Source: Verrucomicrobiota bacterium (lineage in GTDB: Bacteria > Verrucomicrobiota > Verrucomicrobiia > CAIQCK01). From it: a DNA stretch of 64,000 nt. Shown in pieces: positions 40,434-48,983 of the stretch; position 1 is the first letter of the stretch, and each line of letters starts with the position of its first letter. The DNA lies in assembly GCA_016235595.1 (NCBI GenBank), contig JACRJX010000032.1:62001-126000 (forward strand). Direction: 5' to 3'. Position numbers and translations under genes: made by a program. The notes under the pieces were generated by a model. That model saw only the letters and a program-made list of their open reading frames with translations. It was not told where the DNA came from and searched no databases.

Positions 40434-43400
40434 TCAGGAGCAACCGAGGCTCTCGCCGCAGTTGAGGCACTTGAAGCACGCGCCGTTGCGCACAACGATG
40501 TGACCACAGTTCGGACAGGTCGGCGCGTCTTTCATGAAGTGCGACACGGAATCACTCAGTGTCTTCACGCGCGCCTTGCCATTGCCTCTCGGGGCCTCCA
40601 GTGCCACGGCTCGCACCGACTCCGACACGTCATCCACGCGTGGCAGTTCCGGCACGGGCCTGTTCACTTTTTTTTTGATGGCTTCCTCCAACTCCTTCAT
40701 CGGCAATTCCTGCTGGCCGGCTCCGGGATTGGTCGCTTCGCGAAAGCCGGGGATAAACTGACAGCCGAGCCAACGGAAGACGTAGTCTACGATGCTGGAG
40801 GCGGTGCGGATGTCGGGGTTCTTGGTAAAACCGCTCGGTTCAAAACGCTGGTGGGCAAACTTCTTGACCAACGCATCGATGGGCACGCCATATTGCAACG
40901 CGAGGCTCGTCAACGTGCCGACGGTGTCCATCAAACCACCGATGGTGCTGCCTTCTTTCGCCATCGTGATGAATAACTCACCCGGTGTGCCGTCCTCGAA
41001 CAACCCGACGTGCAGATAGCCCTCGTGGCCCGCGATGTCGAATTTGTGCGTAACCGCCATGCGCGTCTCCGGCATGCGACGGCGGAAGGGTTTCGGCACG
41101 CCATCCCTCTCCTCGTCCTTGTCGTCCTTGGCGCCGGTGGCACCGCCTTTCTTGGTGGAAAGCGGCGCGCTGCGCTTGGAGCCGTCGCGGTAGATGGCAA
41201 TGGCTTTCAAGCCGAGCTTCCAGCCCTCGATGTAGGTGGTCATGATGTCCTCGACCGATGCCGACTCCGGCATGTTCACGGTCTTGGAGATCGCGCCCGA
41301 GATGAACGGCTGGGCGGCGGCCATCATGCGCAGGTGGGCCATGTAGTGGAGCGAGCGGGTGCCCTTCTGCGCCTTGAACGCGCAGTCGAACACGGACAGA
41401 TGCTCCTCCTTCAAATGCGGCGCGCCTTCGATGGTGTCGTTTTGATCAATGTACTCGATGATGTCCTTGACCTGGTCCTCGTTGTAGCCGAGTTCGTCCA
41501 ATGCCATCGGCACGGTGCGGTTGACAATCTTGAGGATGCCGCCGCCGGCGAGCAGTTTGTATTTGACCAGCGCGATGTCCGGTTCGATGCCGGTGGTGTC
41601 GCAGTCCATCATGAAGGCGATGGTGCCCGTCGGCGCGAGCACGCTGACTTGCGCGTTACGGTAGCCATGCTTCTCGCCCATCGCGAGCGCACGGTCCCAA
41701 CAATGCAGCGCATGGTCGCGCAGATTTTTCGGGCAGCTCGCGTCAATCTGCGCCACATGACTGCGGTGCAGGCGGATCACATCGAGCATGCAGTCGCGAT
41801 TGTCCCTGCCAATCGGCTTCGACACGTGCGCGCAACGCGCGTCGAGGTAGCCGGAGAACGGGCCTTTTGTCGCCGCCAACTCCGCGCTGACTTCGTAAGC
41901 CTGGCCGGTCATGATGGCGGTGATGGCGCCGGCCAGCGCGCGGCCTTCGTTGGAGTCGTAAGCCTTGCCTTCGGCCATGATCAGCGCGCCGAGATTGGCG
42001 TAACCGAGGCCCAGCGTGCGGAAGATGTGCGAGTTCTCCGCAATCTCCTTCGTGGGGTAACTCGCGTTGTCCACGATGATTTCCTGCGCAATGATGAAGA
42101 TGCGCACCGCGGCCTTGAACCGCTCCACGTCGAACGTGCCGTCGTCGTGGCGGAATTTCATCAGATTCAGCGAGGCAAGGTTGCAGGCGGTGTTGTCAAT
42201 GAAGACGTATTCGCTGCACGGGTTGGTGGAATGGATCGGCTCGGTGTTCTTGCAGGTATGCCAACGCTGGATAGTGCCGTCGAATTGCATTCCGGGGTCA
42301 CCGCAGATGTGCGTGCCTTCGGCAATCTTGCGCAACAGTTCGCGGCCTTTGTAGGTCGGGCCGGCCTTCTTCGAATCCGTCACCCAATGCGTGGCCCAGT
42401 CCTTGTCCTCAACCGCCGCCTGCATGAATGCGTCGCTGGCGCGGACGGTGAGGTTCTCGTTTTGATACATGATCGAGCCGTAGGCATCGCCGTTGAAATT
42501 GGCGTCGTAGCCCTGCTCGATGAGCGCCCAGGCTTTCCGCTCCTCCTTCGCCTTGCACTCGATGAACTCCAGGATGTCCGGATGCCAATCCTTCAGCGTG
42601 TTCATTTTCGCCGCGCGGCGCGTCTTGCCGCCGCTCTTCACGACGTTGGCGATCTGGTCATAAACTTTTAGAAACGACAGCGGCCCGCTCGGCCGGCCAC
42701 CGCCGGAAAGTTTCTCGCGCGAACTGCGCAACGGCGAGAGGTCGGTGCCCGTGCCGGAACCGAACTTGAACAACATCGCCTCGCTCCCGGCCAGGCGCAT
42801 GATGTCCTCCATCGTGTCGCGCACGCTCTGGATGAAGCAGGCGCTGCCTTGCGGAAACTCGTATTGCGTCGAGGCGCGCTGGGCTTCGCCGGTGGCGGCG
42901 TTGTAATGCCAATTGCCGAGGCAGGAATCCTTGCCAATGCCGTATTGGTGATACAGACCGACGTTGAACCACACGGGCGAGTTGAACGAGCCGAACTGGT
43001 TCACACACAACCAGGCCAGCTCCTGGTAGAACGTCTCGCCGTCCTCGGGTGTCTTGAAGTAGCCGTCTTTCACGCCACAATCAGCGAGCGTACGAGCGAC
43101 GCGATGAACGAGCTGCTTGACGGAGGTTTCACGCTCCGGCGTGCCGACCTCGCCGTAAAAGTATTTCGAGACGACCACCTTGGTCGCGAGGACCGACCAG
43201 TTCTTCGGCACCTCGACGTTCTCTTGCTTGAAGATCGCCTTGCCCCCATCGTCGCTGATCTCAGCGGTGCGACGTTCCCATTCCAGTTCTTCGAACGGAT
43301 GAACACCTGCCGTGCTGAACACCTGCTTGATAGTCAACCCGGCGCCAGTCCCGCTGTCGCCGTTGCCTTGAATAGTTTTCTTTTTGCTGCTCATGCGTTT

Positions 43401-43448
43401 GAAATGCGAGTTACGAACAACAGGAATAGCGTTCTTCGCCTGAATCAT
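40434..43448 (-). CDS. nrdJ: adenosylcobalamin-dependent (class II) ribonucleoside-diphosphate reductase
   Basis: A 1004-residue class II ribonucleotide reductase that makes deoxynucleotides using adenosylcobalamin, so it works with or without oxygen. The catalytic NPCSE motif lies in HSTNPCSEYVFIDNTACNLASLN, the substrate region is FGSFNSPVWFNVGLYH, and the C-terminus carries Cys motifs CPNCGHIVVRNGACFKCLNC that re-reduce the active site. Length agrees with the long NrdJ type. I chose the ATG at 43448 because a strong AAGGAGGAG sits seven bases upstream. The protein may be the only ribonucleotide reductase, making the cell dependent on B12. The promoter is overlapped by NrdR-box-like palindromes. 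Confidence 0.95.
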   Translation of the reverse strand: MIQAKNAIPVVRNSHFKRMSSKKKTIQGNGDSGTGAGLTIKQVFSTAGVHPFEELEWERRTAEISDDGGKAIFKQENVEVPKNWSVLATKVVVSKYFYGEVGTPERETSVKQLVHRVARTLADCGVKDGYFKTPEDGETFYQELAWLCVNQFGSFNSPVWFNVGLYHQYGIGKDSCLGNWHYNAATGEAQRASTQYEFPQGSACFIQSVRDTMEDIMRLAGSEAMLFKFGSGTGTDLSPLRSSREKLSGGGRPSGPLSFLKVYDQIANVVKSGGKTRRAAKMNTLKDWHPDILEFIECKAKEERKAWALIEQGYDANFNGDAYGSIMYQNENLTVRASDAFMQAAVEDKDWATHWVTDSKKAGPTYKGRELLRKIAEGTHICGDPGMQFDGTIQRWHTCKNTEPIHSTNPCSEYVFIDNTACNLASLNLMKFRHDDGTFDVERFKAAVRIFIIAQEIIVDNASYPTKEIAENSHIFRTLGLGYANLGALIMAEGKAYDSNEGRALAGAITAIMTGQAYEVSAELAATKGPFSGYLDARCAHVSKPIGRDNRDCMLDVIRLHRSHVAQIDASCPKNLRDHALHCWDRALAMGEKHGYRNAQVSVLAPTGTIAFMMDCDTTGIEPDIALVKYKLLAGGGILKIVNRTVPMALDELGYNEDQVKDIIEYIDQNDTIEGAPHLKEEHLSVFDCAFKAQKGTRSLHYMAHLRMMAAAQPFISGAISKTVNMPESASVEDIMTTYIEGWKLGLKAIAIYRDGSKRSAPLSTKKGGATGAKDDKDEERDGVPKPFRRRMPETRMAVTHKFDIAGHEGYLHVGLFEDGTPGELFITMAKEGSTIGGLMDTVGTLTSLALQYGVPIDALVKKFAHQRFEPSGFTKNPDIRTASSIVDYVFRWLGCQFIPGFREATNPGAGQQELPMKELEEAIKKKVNRPVPELPRVDDVSESVRAVALEAPRGNGKARVKTLSDSVSHFMKDAPTCPNCGHIVVRNGACFKCLNCGESLGCS

Positions 43449-43556
43449 CGAATCTCCTCCTTAGTCAAAAAAACAGGTCTAAAATTAGCTTGGCTCTCAC
43501 TGGCCCCCTCCTGTCCGAATTTGTTCACCACCAAACAGTGAATAACTTGTTAACAA

Positions 43557-43572
43557 CCACAGTATTTAGGGG
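43557..43572 (-). promoter_or_regulatory. second, weaker NrdR-box-like site upstream of nrdJ
   Basis: The 16-mer at 43557-43572 (CCACAGTATTTAGGGG on the plus strand) matches part of the NrdR consensus ACACTATATATAGTGT. It starts exactly 32 bases from the perfect palindrome at 43589-43604, the helical spacing typical of paired NrdR boxes. It would lie just downstream of the transcription start. Confidence 0.45.
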
Positions 43573-43582
43573 CTGTTGTTCC

Positions 43583-43610
43583 ATCGTACCACTACCGGTA
43601 GTGGCGTCAA
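43583..43610 (-). promoter_or_regulatory. nrdJ promoter with a perfect 16-bp palindrome as spacer (NrdR-box-like)
   Basis: Reading the minus strand: TTGACG (43610-43605), then the perfect palindrome CCACTACCGGTAGTGG (43604-43589) filling the whole 16-base spacer, then TACGAT (43588-43583). The outer arms CACTA/TAGTG match the NrdR box core, while the centre is CCGG instead of AT-rich. A repressor here would block RNA polymerase binding directly. The start of transcription would be near 43576, giving a leader of about 128 nt with no cobalamin riboswitch. Confidence 0.65.
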
Positions 43611-43660
43611 CAAAATTTCACCCAAATGTCAAAATTGTTATAAATCGCCGATTTTTCCGC

Positions 43661-46459
43661 CTATTTCACTCGCAGTTCCCAAATCTGCCACTGCCGCTCC
43701 ATGTCTCGTGAGGGCACAAATTTCAAGAACCGCACCGGCCCAGCCGTCCAATCCACCCCCCAAACACCGTTTGTGCCGGCAGGCTGTGCGGCCGGCAGCG
43801 GTTGCCAGCGATTGCCGTCCGTCGAAAACTCCACACGCAACAGCACGCCTGGCGTCGTATCCAACTCGATGCGCTTCGGCTGCTGGACCTGCCGAAGATC
43901 GAGTTGGAACCAATCCGACGTCCGCCCCTGCGTGACGGTCTCCCATCGCGTCTCGCGGTAGCCGTCGAACGCTCCACTCGGCGGGAACAACTCGTCGCTG
44001 CTTGCCGTCGCACTCCACAACAACGTGCCCGCTCCCTCGCGCATCCAGCGCAGGACTTTCGAGTCCGCGACTGGAAATTCGTGATTCGGTCCGCGCAACT
44101 GTTCGCGCCACGGCGACAGATCCAGCGACGCATCGGCACGCGCGACGAACGGCTCCGGCAGCTTGATCGCAGCGGCGCTCGCGTCCGATGCCAGTTCCCG
44201 CAACTCCAGCGGCTCGCCAAAGTGCCGGACAATTCTCAGCCGGAATTCTTCCGCGCTGTAATCGAGCCACGCCCAGAAGCGCGCGCAGAAAACCGGCGTG
44301 TGCAGTTCCTTCATCCCCACGGGCAATCGCGGCGACAACATCAACCGCTGGCCGGGCACGTCGAGCGCCGCGCCGGTCACCGCCGGCAACAACATCCATG
44401 CTGCCAACGCGCCCATGTCAGACTCGCGACTCGTCGGCGGATTTACGAACGTCATATCCAGATGGGTGGGCAACCCCCACGGGCTTTTGTTGTAACGATA
44501 CATCACCTCATAGACCCGCCGCGCATTTTCCGAAATCCCTGGCTGCATCTGATCTGCAACCGTGTCCGCCCCTGCCGTCTTGCCGGGACCGTGGCCGGGC
44601 GAAACATCCGCGTTCTCTGGCTGGCGTTGCCTGGCGAGCGCGGTCTCATAATCGCGGACAAGTTCCGGCTCCTCCTCAATGCGCGCCATCGTCATCGCCG
44701 CCCGGGTCGCCGCCGGGCCGAAGCTCGATAAAGCTTTCGCCTGATGCAACCACGCCATCGCCCGCTTCACGCCGGGCCATGCCGCGTCGAGAAACTTCCG
44801 ATCGCCGGTGGCACGGTAGTGCGCAAGCACCTCGGTCACATAGACACAAGCCGGCTCTGGCGTGCCGGTGATTCCCTGCCAGACGTTCGGGGTGCCGATG
44901 CCCCGGTATGCGTTGCCATGAAGCCGCGGCATTTCGCCGCCGGGCTGCTGACACGCGCGGAACAACTCCAGTTCGCGACGATCCAGATCCGGAAAAAGCG
45001 TCCGCCAGAACACGCCCGATCCCCAGCGTTTTTCCAGCGCGCCGAGCGCTCCTTCGCTGCCGCCCGGATTCTCCATCACGGCAAACTCACCGTTGCGCGT
45101 CAACAGCGTGTTGCTGAATGCTGTTGCAGCAGAGTTTAGCACGAGCGATTTCAGCCATGCGGGCAGGTTCGACTCACGCACCAGCCGGGCCCATGCGTCG
45201 GTCTCGCGCGCCAGCCGCTCGCGTTGATCGAACGCATACGCCGCCAGCTTCTCCGCATTCTTGAATTCGCGCTGATAGAAATGACCGTGATTCTTTCCGT
45301 CGAGCATGACGTGGTCCGGCATCCACCACACCACGACGAAACAGATCGTCTGTCTGGATCCCGGCGGCAGCCGGATTTTGCGACAAAGCGCGCCGGCCGG
45401 CCGCACCTTGTCTTCGCGCGCCGTCACGCTCAACCCGTTCAACTCGCCATCGAGCCGGAAGTCCTCCACCAGCGTCCGACCGTCGCCGAGCGCGTCCCAG
45501 CCGCGGTCGGTCGTCGGGCCGTCGGTCAGCAGCAGGTATTCGCCGGAAACATTCTTGCCGATGCCTTCAAACCGGCGCGGGCTGCGAAACGTCAACCCCT
45601 GCAACGTGCTGCCACTGACCACCGCCGGCAATTGCGAACTGCCGTCGGCAAAATACCACCGTTGCTTCCCCTCGTGGAAGCGCACGCCGCCGATGCCCAC
45701 GAAATTCTCCAGCGACATCATCACACTCACTTCCAGCGGCCGGGCGAGCGGATTTTCCAGCGTCATCTCGAAGAACGCCACCGGCAGGCTGGAGTCCTTT
45801 ATGTTATGGGGTATCAAGGGCGACCACGCGCGCAGACTCGCCCGCACCGGCAGGCTCTCATCCACGAACGCCACCTCGGCGAACGGAAACGCACCGCGGA
45901 ACTCCACGCATCGCACCTGTTCCGCGCCCGCCAGTTCGTTCTCCAACCAGCCGCGCCGCAACCAGCGCGTCACGCGTCGCACGCCGTCGCTGGCATTGAT
46001 GGCGAGAAACGTTCCCCGCGATGGCACAAACGGCTCCTCCCACAGAGGCAGGTCCCAGTTGTGATTGATGGTGAACCGCCCTAACCACCCGGACGGCAGC
46101 AACTCAAACTTGCCGCAACCGATGCCTCCCAGTGGCATGCCCGCACGGCAGGGCGCGTTACGCCACACACCCGCGGCCTCGTCGAAACCCTGGCAATCGG
46201 CGGGTGGGGTGGGTTCCGCAGCGGCGCAGAGCAAACAAGAAATGGCCGTTGCCGCAAAGAGATAGAGGAACCTCCAGATTCCAAGCTCCAGACTCCGGGG
46301 AAACTTCAAGCCCCACGGCCCAGACGCTCGTCCCCTTGGACACGGCCGTTCGAAACTTGAAGTCTGAGGTTTGAAGTTTGGAGTTCTGTTCACGTGATCT
46401 CTGCCTCGGTTTTCTTGAGTTGCCTTCGCGTCCCAATGTCGCAGAACCCCTGCGTCCAC
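43661..46459 (-). CDS. GH116-like exported glycosidase with C-terminal discoidin-like domain
   Basis: The N-terminal beta-sandwich has the GBA2/GH116 start motif GMPLGGIGCGKFELLPSG and TINHNWDLP. An (alpha/alpha) barrel follows (LPAWLKSLVLNSAATAFSN, then PRLHGNAYRG); it looks shorter than in GH116 glucosylceramidases and I could not place the catalytic Glu/Asp pair. The C-terminal 140 residues resemble an F5/8 type C (discoidin) sugar-binding domain (FDGYRETRWE, WFQLDLRQVQQPKRIEL). The start is unsettled: listed is the outermost GTG (46459), but the hydrophobic signal segment FLYLFAATAISCLLCAAA begins about 60 residues later, so GTG at 46393 or TTG at 46309 is more likely. A heptad repeat overlaps this zone. 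Confidence 0.75.
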   Translation of the reverse strand: MDAGVLRHWDAKATQENRGRDHVNRTPNFKPQTSSFERPCPRGRASGPWGLKFPRSLELGIWRFLYLFAATAISCLLCAAAEPTPPADCQGFDEAAGVWRNAPCRAGMPLGGIGCGKFELLPSGWLGRFTINHNWDLPLWEEPFVPSRGTFLAINASDGVRRVTRWLRRGWLENELAGAEQVRCVEFRGAFPFAEVAFVDESLPVRASLRAWSPLIPHNIKDSSLPVAFFEMTLENPLARPLEVSVMMSLENFVGIGGVRFHEGKQRWYFADGSSQLPAVVSGSTLQGLTFRSPRRFEGIGKNVSGEYLLLTDGPTTDRGWDALGDGRTLVEDFRLDGELNGLSVTAREDKVRPAGALCRKIRLPPGSRQTICFVVVWWMPDHVMLDGKNHGHFYQREFKNAEKLAAYAFDQRERLARETDAWARLVRESNLPAWLKSLVLNSAATAFSNTLLTRNGEFAVMENPGGSEGALGALEKRWGSGVFWRTLFPDLDRRELELFRACQQPGGEMPRLHGNAYRGIGTPNVWQGITGTPEPACVYVTEVLAHYRATGDRKFLDAAWPGVKRAMAWLHQAKALSSFGPAATRAAMTMARIEEEPELVRDYETALARQRQPENADVSPGHGPGKTAGADTVADQMQPGISENARRVYEVMYRYNKSPWGLPTHLDMTFVNPPTSRESDMGALAAWMLLPAVTGAALDVPGQRLMLSPRLPVGMKELHTPVFCARFWAWLDYSAEEFRLRIVRHFGEPLELRELASDASAAAIKLPEPFVARADASLDLSPWREQLRGPNHEFPVADSKVLRWMREGAGTLLWSATASSDELFPPSGAFDGYRETRWETVTQGRTSDWFQLDLRQVQQPKRIELDTTPGVLLRVEFSTDGNRWQPLPAAQPAGTNGVWGVDWTAGPVRFLKFVPSRDMERQWQIWELRVK
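46270..46297 (-). repeat. degenerate heptad repeat array 1
   Basis: On the minus strand four 7-base units run head to tail: CGGAGTC, TGGAGCT, TGGAATC, TGGAGGT. The array coincides with codons just before the signal peptide of the GH116-like gene, which may have reshaped its start. A second array faces it 59 bases away. Confidence 0.6.
46357..46384 (+). repeat. degenerate heptad repeat array 2
   Basis: Four plus-strand heptads: TTGAAGT, CTGAGGT, TTGAAGT, TTGGAGT. Same 7-base period and a related consensus (YTGRAGT) as array 1 but opposite orientation. An additional copy ACTTCAAG (46303-46310) is complementary to CTTGAAGT at 46356-46363. The remaining bases from 46385 to 46654 hold no gene on either strand that I can support. 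Confidence 0.6.
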
Positions 46460-46654
46460 GCCAGCGTCTCCGCGTCACGGATCAGCGGAAACGAGCCGCC
46501 GTGGATCAGAATGACAGTCTGAATCACGCTGTCGTTTTAGGTTCGCCCGCCCGCCAAGTCAACTCAGACGGAAGGCCGGCAGCAGTTTTGGAAGATTCGC
46601 GTGACCTCGGCGAACGCGTCTGGTAAGTAGGTTGGGTTTCCAACGAAAGGACAC

Positions 46655-47647
46655 ATGGCGGATTTACGAATTGCTTTTGTCGGCGCAGGCGGAATGGCCC
46701 AGCGCCATCTCAAGACACTCACGAGCTTGCTCGGCGAGAAACCGGTTGCGGCGGTGTGCGACACGGATCGCGCCAAGGCAAGCGCGGCGTGCGCGACCTA
46801 CGGCGGCGCCGCTTACGAGGACGTCGCGCTGATGTTGAAAGCGGAGCCGATTGACGTGATGTTTATCTGCACGCCGCCGTTTGCGCGCGAGGAGCCGATC
46901 AAGTTGTGTTGCCGGAAAGGCCTCCCGTTCTTCTGCGAGAAGCCGCCGGCGGCGGATTTGAAGGCGGCGGGCAAGATTGCCGAGGCGGTGGCGAAGTCGG
47001 GCGTGGTTCATTCGGTGGGCTTCATGTATCGGCACGCGGAGATGGTGGAGGAATTCAAGCGGTGGTTCGAGGGACAGGTGGTGACGAGCGCGGTGTCGCA
47101 GATGGCGTGCGGCTTGTTGTTCGAGCCGGACTCGCTGGGGTGGCGCAAGCTGGCGGACCAGGGCGGCGGGCCGCTGTTGGATCAAGCCATCAATCTGGTG
47201 GACATCATCCGCCTCGTCGCCGGGGAGATTGTGGAGGTGCACGCTTTCGGGTCGAATCAACTGACGCCCCGGAGCGAGACGCTGACGGTGCCGGAGACGG
47301 TCACGCTGGCTTACCGGCTCGCCAACGGCGCGGTGGGTTGCCATTACCATTCGTGGACACAGAAGGGTTGGACTTGCCAGTTGGAATTGCGCACCGCTGA
47401 CAGCCGCGCATCGCTGGACTTTGCCGCCGGCAAAGCCGATGGCACCATCAAGGGCGAAGCGAAAACCGCCGGCTCGCCAAAGGATTACTACGTCACTGAA
47501 ATCGAGCGATTCTTGCAGGCGGTGCGGGAAAAGAACCCGGCGCTGGTCCGCTCGACGTATGCGGACGCAGCGAAGAGCCTCGCGGTGGTGCTGGCGGCCA
47601 GCCGCTCGCTGGAAACCGGCAAACCGGAGCGCGTGAAAGAGGTTTAA
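46655..47647 (+). CDS. Gfo/Idh/MocA-family oxidoreductase
   Basis: A 330-residue NAD(P)-dependent dehydrogenase. The nucleotide fold is AFVGAGGMAQRH (residues 7-18), the sugar-site signature is FFCEKPPAADLK (Lys in EKP), and the C-terminal alpha/beta domain carries GGGPLLDQAINLVDII. Such enzymes oxidise or reduce inositols and sugars, and Verrucomicrobiota carry very many copies. AAAGGA precedes the ATG. It is followed three bases later by the aspartic protease-like gene. The substrate cannot be deduced. Confidence 0.93.
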   Translation: MADLRIAFVGAGGMAQRHLKTLTSLLGEKPVAAVCDTDRAKASAACATYGGAAYEDVALMLKAEPIDVMFICTPPFAREEPIKLCCRKGLPFFCEKPPAADLKAAGKIAEAVAKSGVVHSVGFMYRHAEMVEEFKRWFEGQVVTSAVSQMACGLLFEPDSLGWRKLADQGGGPLLDQAINLVDIIRLVAGEIVEVHAFGSNQLTPRSETLTVPETVTLAYRLANGAVGCHYHSWTQKGWTCQLELRTADSRASLDFAAGKADGTIKGEAKTAGSPKDYYVTEIERFLQAVREKNPALVRSTYADAAKSLAVVLAASRSLETGKPERVKEV

Positions 47648-47650
47648 CCG

Positions 47651-48781
47651 ATGTCGGTCCCAACGAGCGAGCGCAGGGGAGTGGACGACGCCAGCCGTCC
47701 GTCGGGTTTCCCGCTCGTTCGTCTTTTCGTCGTTTGTTCGGCGCCGGTCGCGTTGCTGTCGCTTTGCGGTTGCGCAGGGTTGCAGGATGCGCGCTCGGAA
47801 CGGCTGCCACCCACCAGCGTCGAGCAAATGCGGGCGCAGCGTGTGCAACCGGAGATCGTCGGTTTTAGCGCGATGAAGGTCGGCGAAAACGCGATCAGCT
47901 ATATGGCGCATTCGTGGCTGGACGGCGCGGAGACGACGACGCTGCCCATGACGGACGCAATGAACCGGGGTGATACACACGCCATGGTGGACGTGGTGTT
48001 AAATGGCAAGGTGCGCGTGCCAATGCTGGTGGACACGGGCGCGGCGTCGGACGTGCTCTCACCGTCACTGGTGGAGAAGCTGAAGTTGCCGCTGTTCGAC
48101 ACCGGCAACCAGACAGCGACGGTGCGCGGTGTGGGCGGCGAGCAGGCTGTTTTTCCCGGGGCGTTGTCGAAGATGCAGCTTGGCGGCATTGAGATCCATA
48201 ACTCGGTGGTGGTGGTGCTGACCGAGCAATACCGGCAATACGGGCTGGGCATGTTTCGTGGCGAGACCGTGGACAACGGCATCATCGGGATGACCACACT
48301 GGGCCGGTTCCGGTGGGTGACGTTCGATTGGCGGCGGCGGCAGTTGACGCTCGGCCGCGTCGGTGACTACAAACCCGACAAGCAAAAGCTGGCCGATGAG
48401 ATCCCGTTCAATGTGGTTTACGGCAAACTTGTGGTTGGCGCCGAGATCAACAAGGCCAAGAAGAAATCGTCATTGAGCCTGATGCTCGACACGGGATCGG
48501 ATGACGAGATGATGGTGCCGATGAAGGTGGCACAGGAGTTGGAGTTGTTCGATCTGTCAGCACCTCCGGCCAACCGGCGATGGATCACCGGCGTGGGCGG
48601 CTCGTATGTCGGCTCCCCCTTCGTGGTCAATGTGGTGAAGATTGGGCGGCTGCAGTTCATGAAGGTCAGCGGCCACACCGTGCCGGACAATATCTGCGGT
48701 GTGCTTGGCAACAAGCTGATGCGGCAGTTCAAGACGACGTTTGACTTCGCGCATCAGCGGCTGGTGTTTGAGCACTATTGA
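47651..48781 (+). CDS. two-lobed retropepsin-like aspartic protease, lipoprotein
   Basis: A 376-residue protein with an N-terminal membrane segment ending in a lipobox-like LCGC (Cys 41), so probably lipid-anchored. Two retropepsin-like lobes are present in one chain, each with the catalytic motif: MLVDTGAASD (D128) and MLDTGSDDE (D280), 152 residues apart, and each followed by a hydrophobic-hydrophobic-Gly element (NGIIGM, and CGVLGN). Most bacterial retropepsin-like proteins carry one DTG and dimerise; this one could form a pseudo-dimer within a single chain, like pepsin. It starts three bases after the dehydrogenase gene. Proteolytic activity is inferred, not shown. Confidence 0.85.
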   Translation: MSVPTSERRGVDDASRPSGFPLVRLFVVCSAPVALLSLCGCAGLQDARSERLPPTSVEQMRAQRVQPEIVGFSAMKVGENAISYMAHSWLDGAETTTLPMTDAMNRGDTHAMVDVVLNGKVRVPMLVDTGAASDVLSPSLVEKLKLPLFDTGNQTATVRGVGGEQAVFPGALSKMQLGGIEIHNSVVVVLTEQYRQYGLGMFRGETVDNGIIGMTTLGRFRWVTFDWRRRQLTLGRVGDYKPDKQKLADEIPFNVVYGKLVVGAEINKAKKKSSLSLMLDTGSDDEMMVPMKVAQELELFDLSAPPANRRWITGVGGSYVGSPFVVNVVKIGRLQFMKVSGHTVPDNICGVLGNKLMRQFKTTFDFAHQRLVFEHY

Positions 48782-48789
48782 GTTCGTCG

Positions 48790-48839
48790 AAGCGCCGGGG
48801 GAGTTCCAGGTCTCGATCCAGTGAGAGCGCCCGGCGCTT
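48790..48839 (+). terminator. possible terminator stem-loop after the protease gene
   Basis: AAGCGCCGGG (48790-48799) and CCCGGCGCTT (48830-48839) form a 10-bp perfect stem, eight bases after the stop codon. The 30-base loop is long and no U tract follows immediately (a TTTT occurs ten bases on), so it is either a weak terminator or an mRNA-stabilising structure. Confidence 0.45.
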
Positions 48840-48889
48840 GCGTTCCACTTTTGGAATCGGGGGTGGGTGGCTGGAGTTCCCCCAATGCC

Positions 48890-48910
48890 CGGAGATTGGA
48901 ATCTGAAGTT
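48890..48910 (+). repeat. degenerate heptad repeat array 3
   Basis: Three plus-strand heptads CGGAGAT, TGGAATC, TGAAGTT lie 26 bases upstream of the ribulokinase promoter. They share 7-base period and sequence with the arrays at 46270 and 46357, so this is a dispersed element. Confidence 0.5.
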
Positions 48911-48935
48911 TTCTTTTACGCATCGCACTCCGTTC

Positions 48936-48963
48936 TTGTTCCGCGCGGCTCACGGTCTATAAT
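48936..48963 (+). promoter_or_regulatory. promoter of the ribulokinase gene, TTGTTC-16-TATAAT
   Basis: TTGTTC (48936-48941), 16 bases, then a perfect TATAAT (48958-48963). Transcription would start near 48970, only about 14 bases before the ATG at 48984, so the leader is very short. Confidence 0.6.
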
Positions 48964-48983
48964 TCAGCCCGTAGTAAATAACG

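Noticed and set aside
43449..43556. Cobalamin riboswitch in the leader of the B12-dependent nrdJ
   Set aside because: The leader is only about 128 nt and no B12-box-like segment (GCCACTG) is seen in it.
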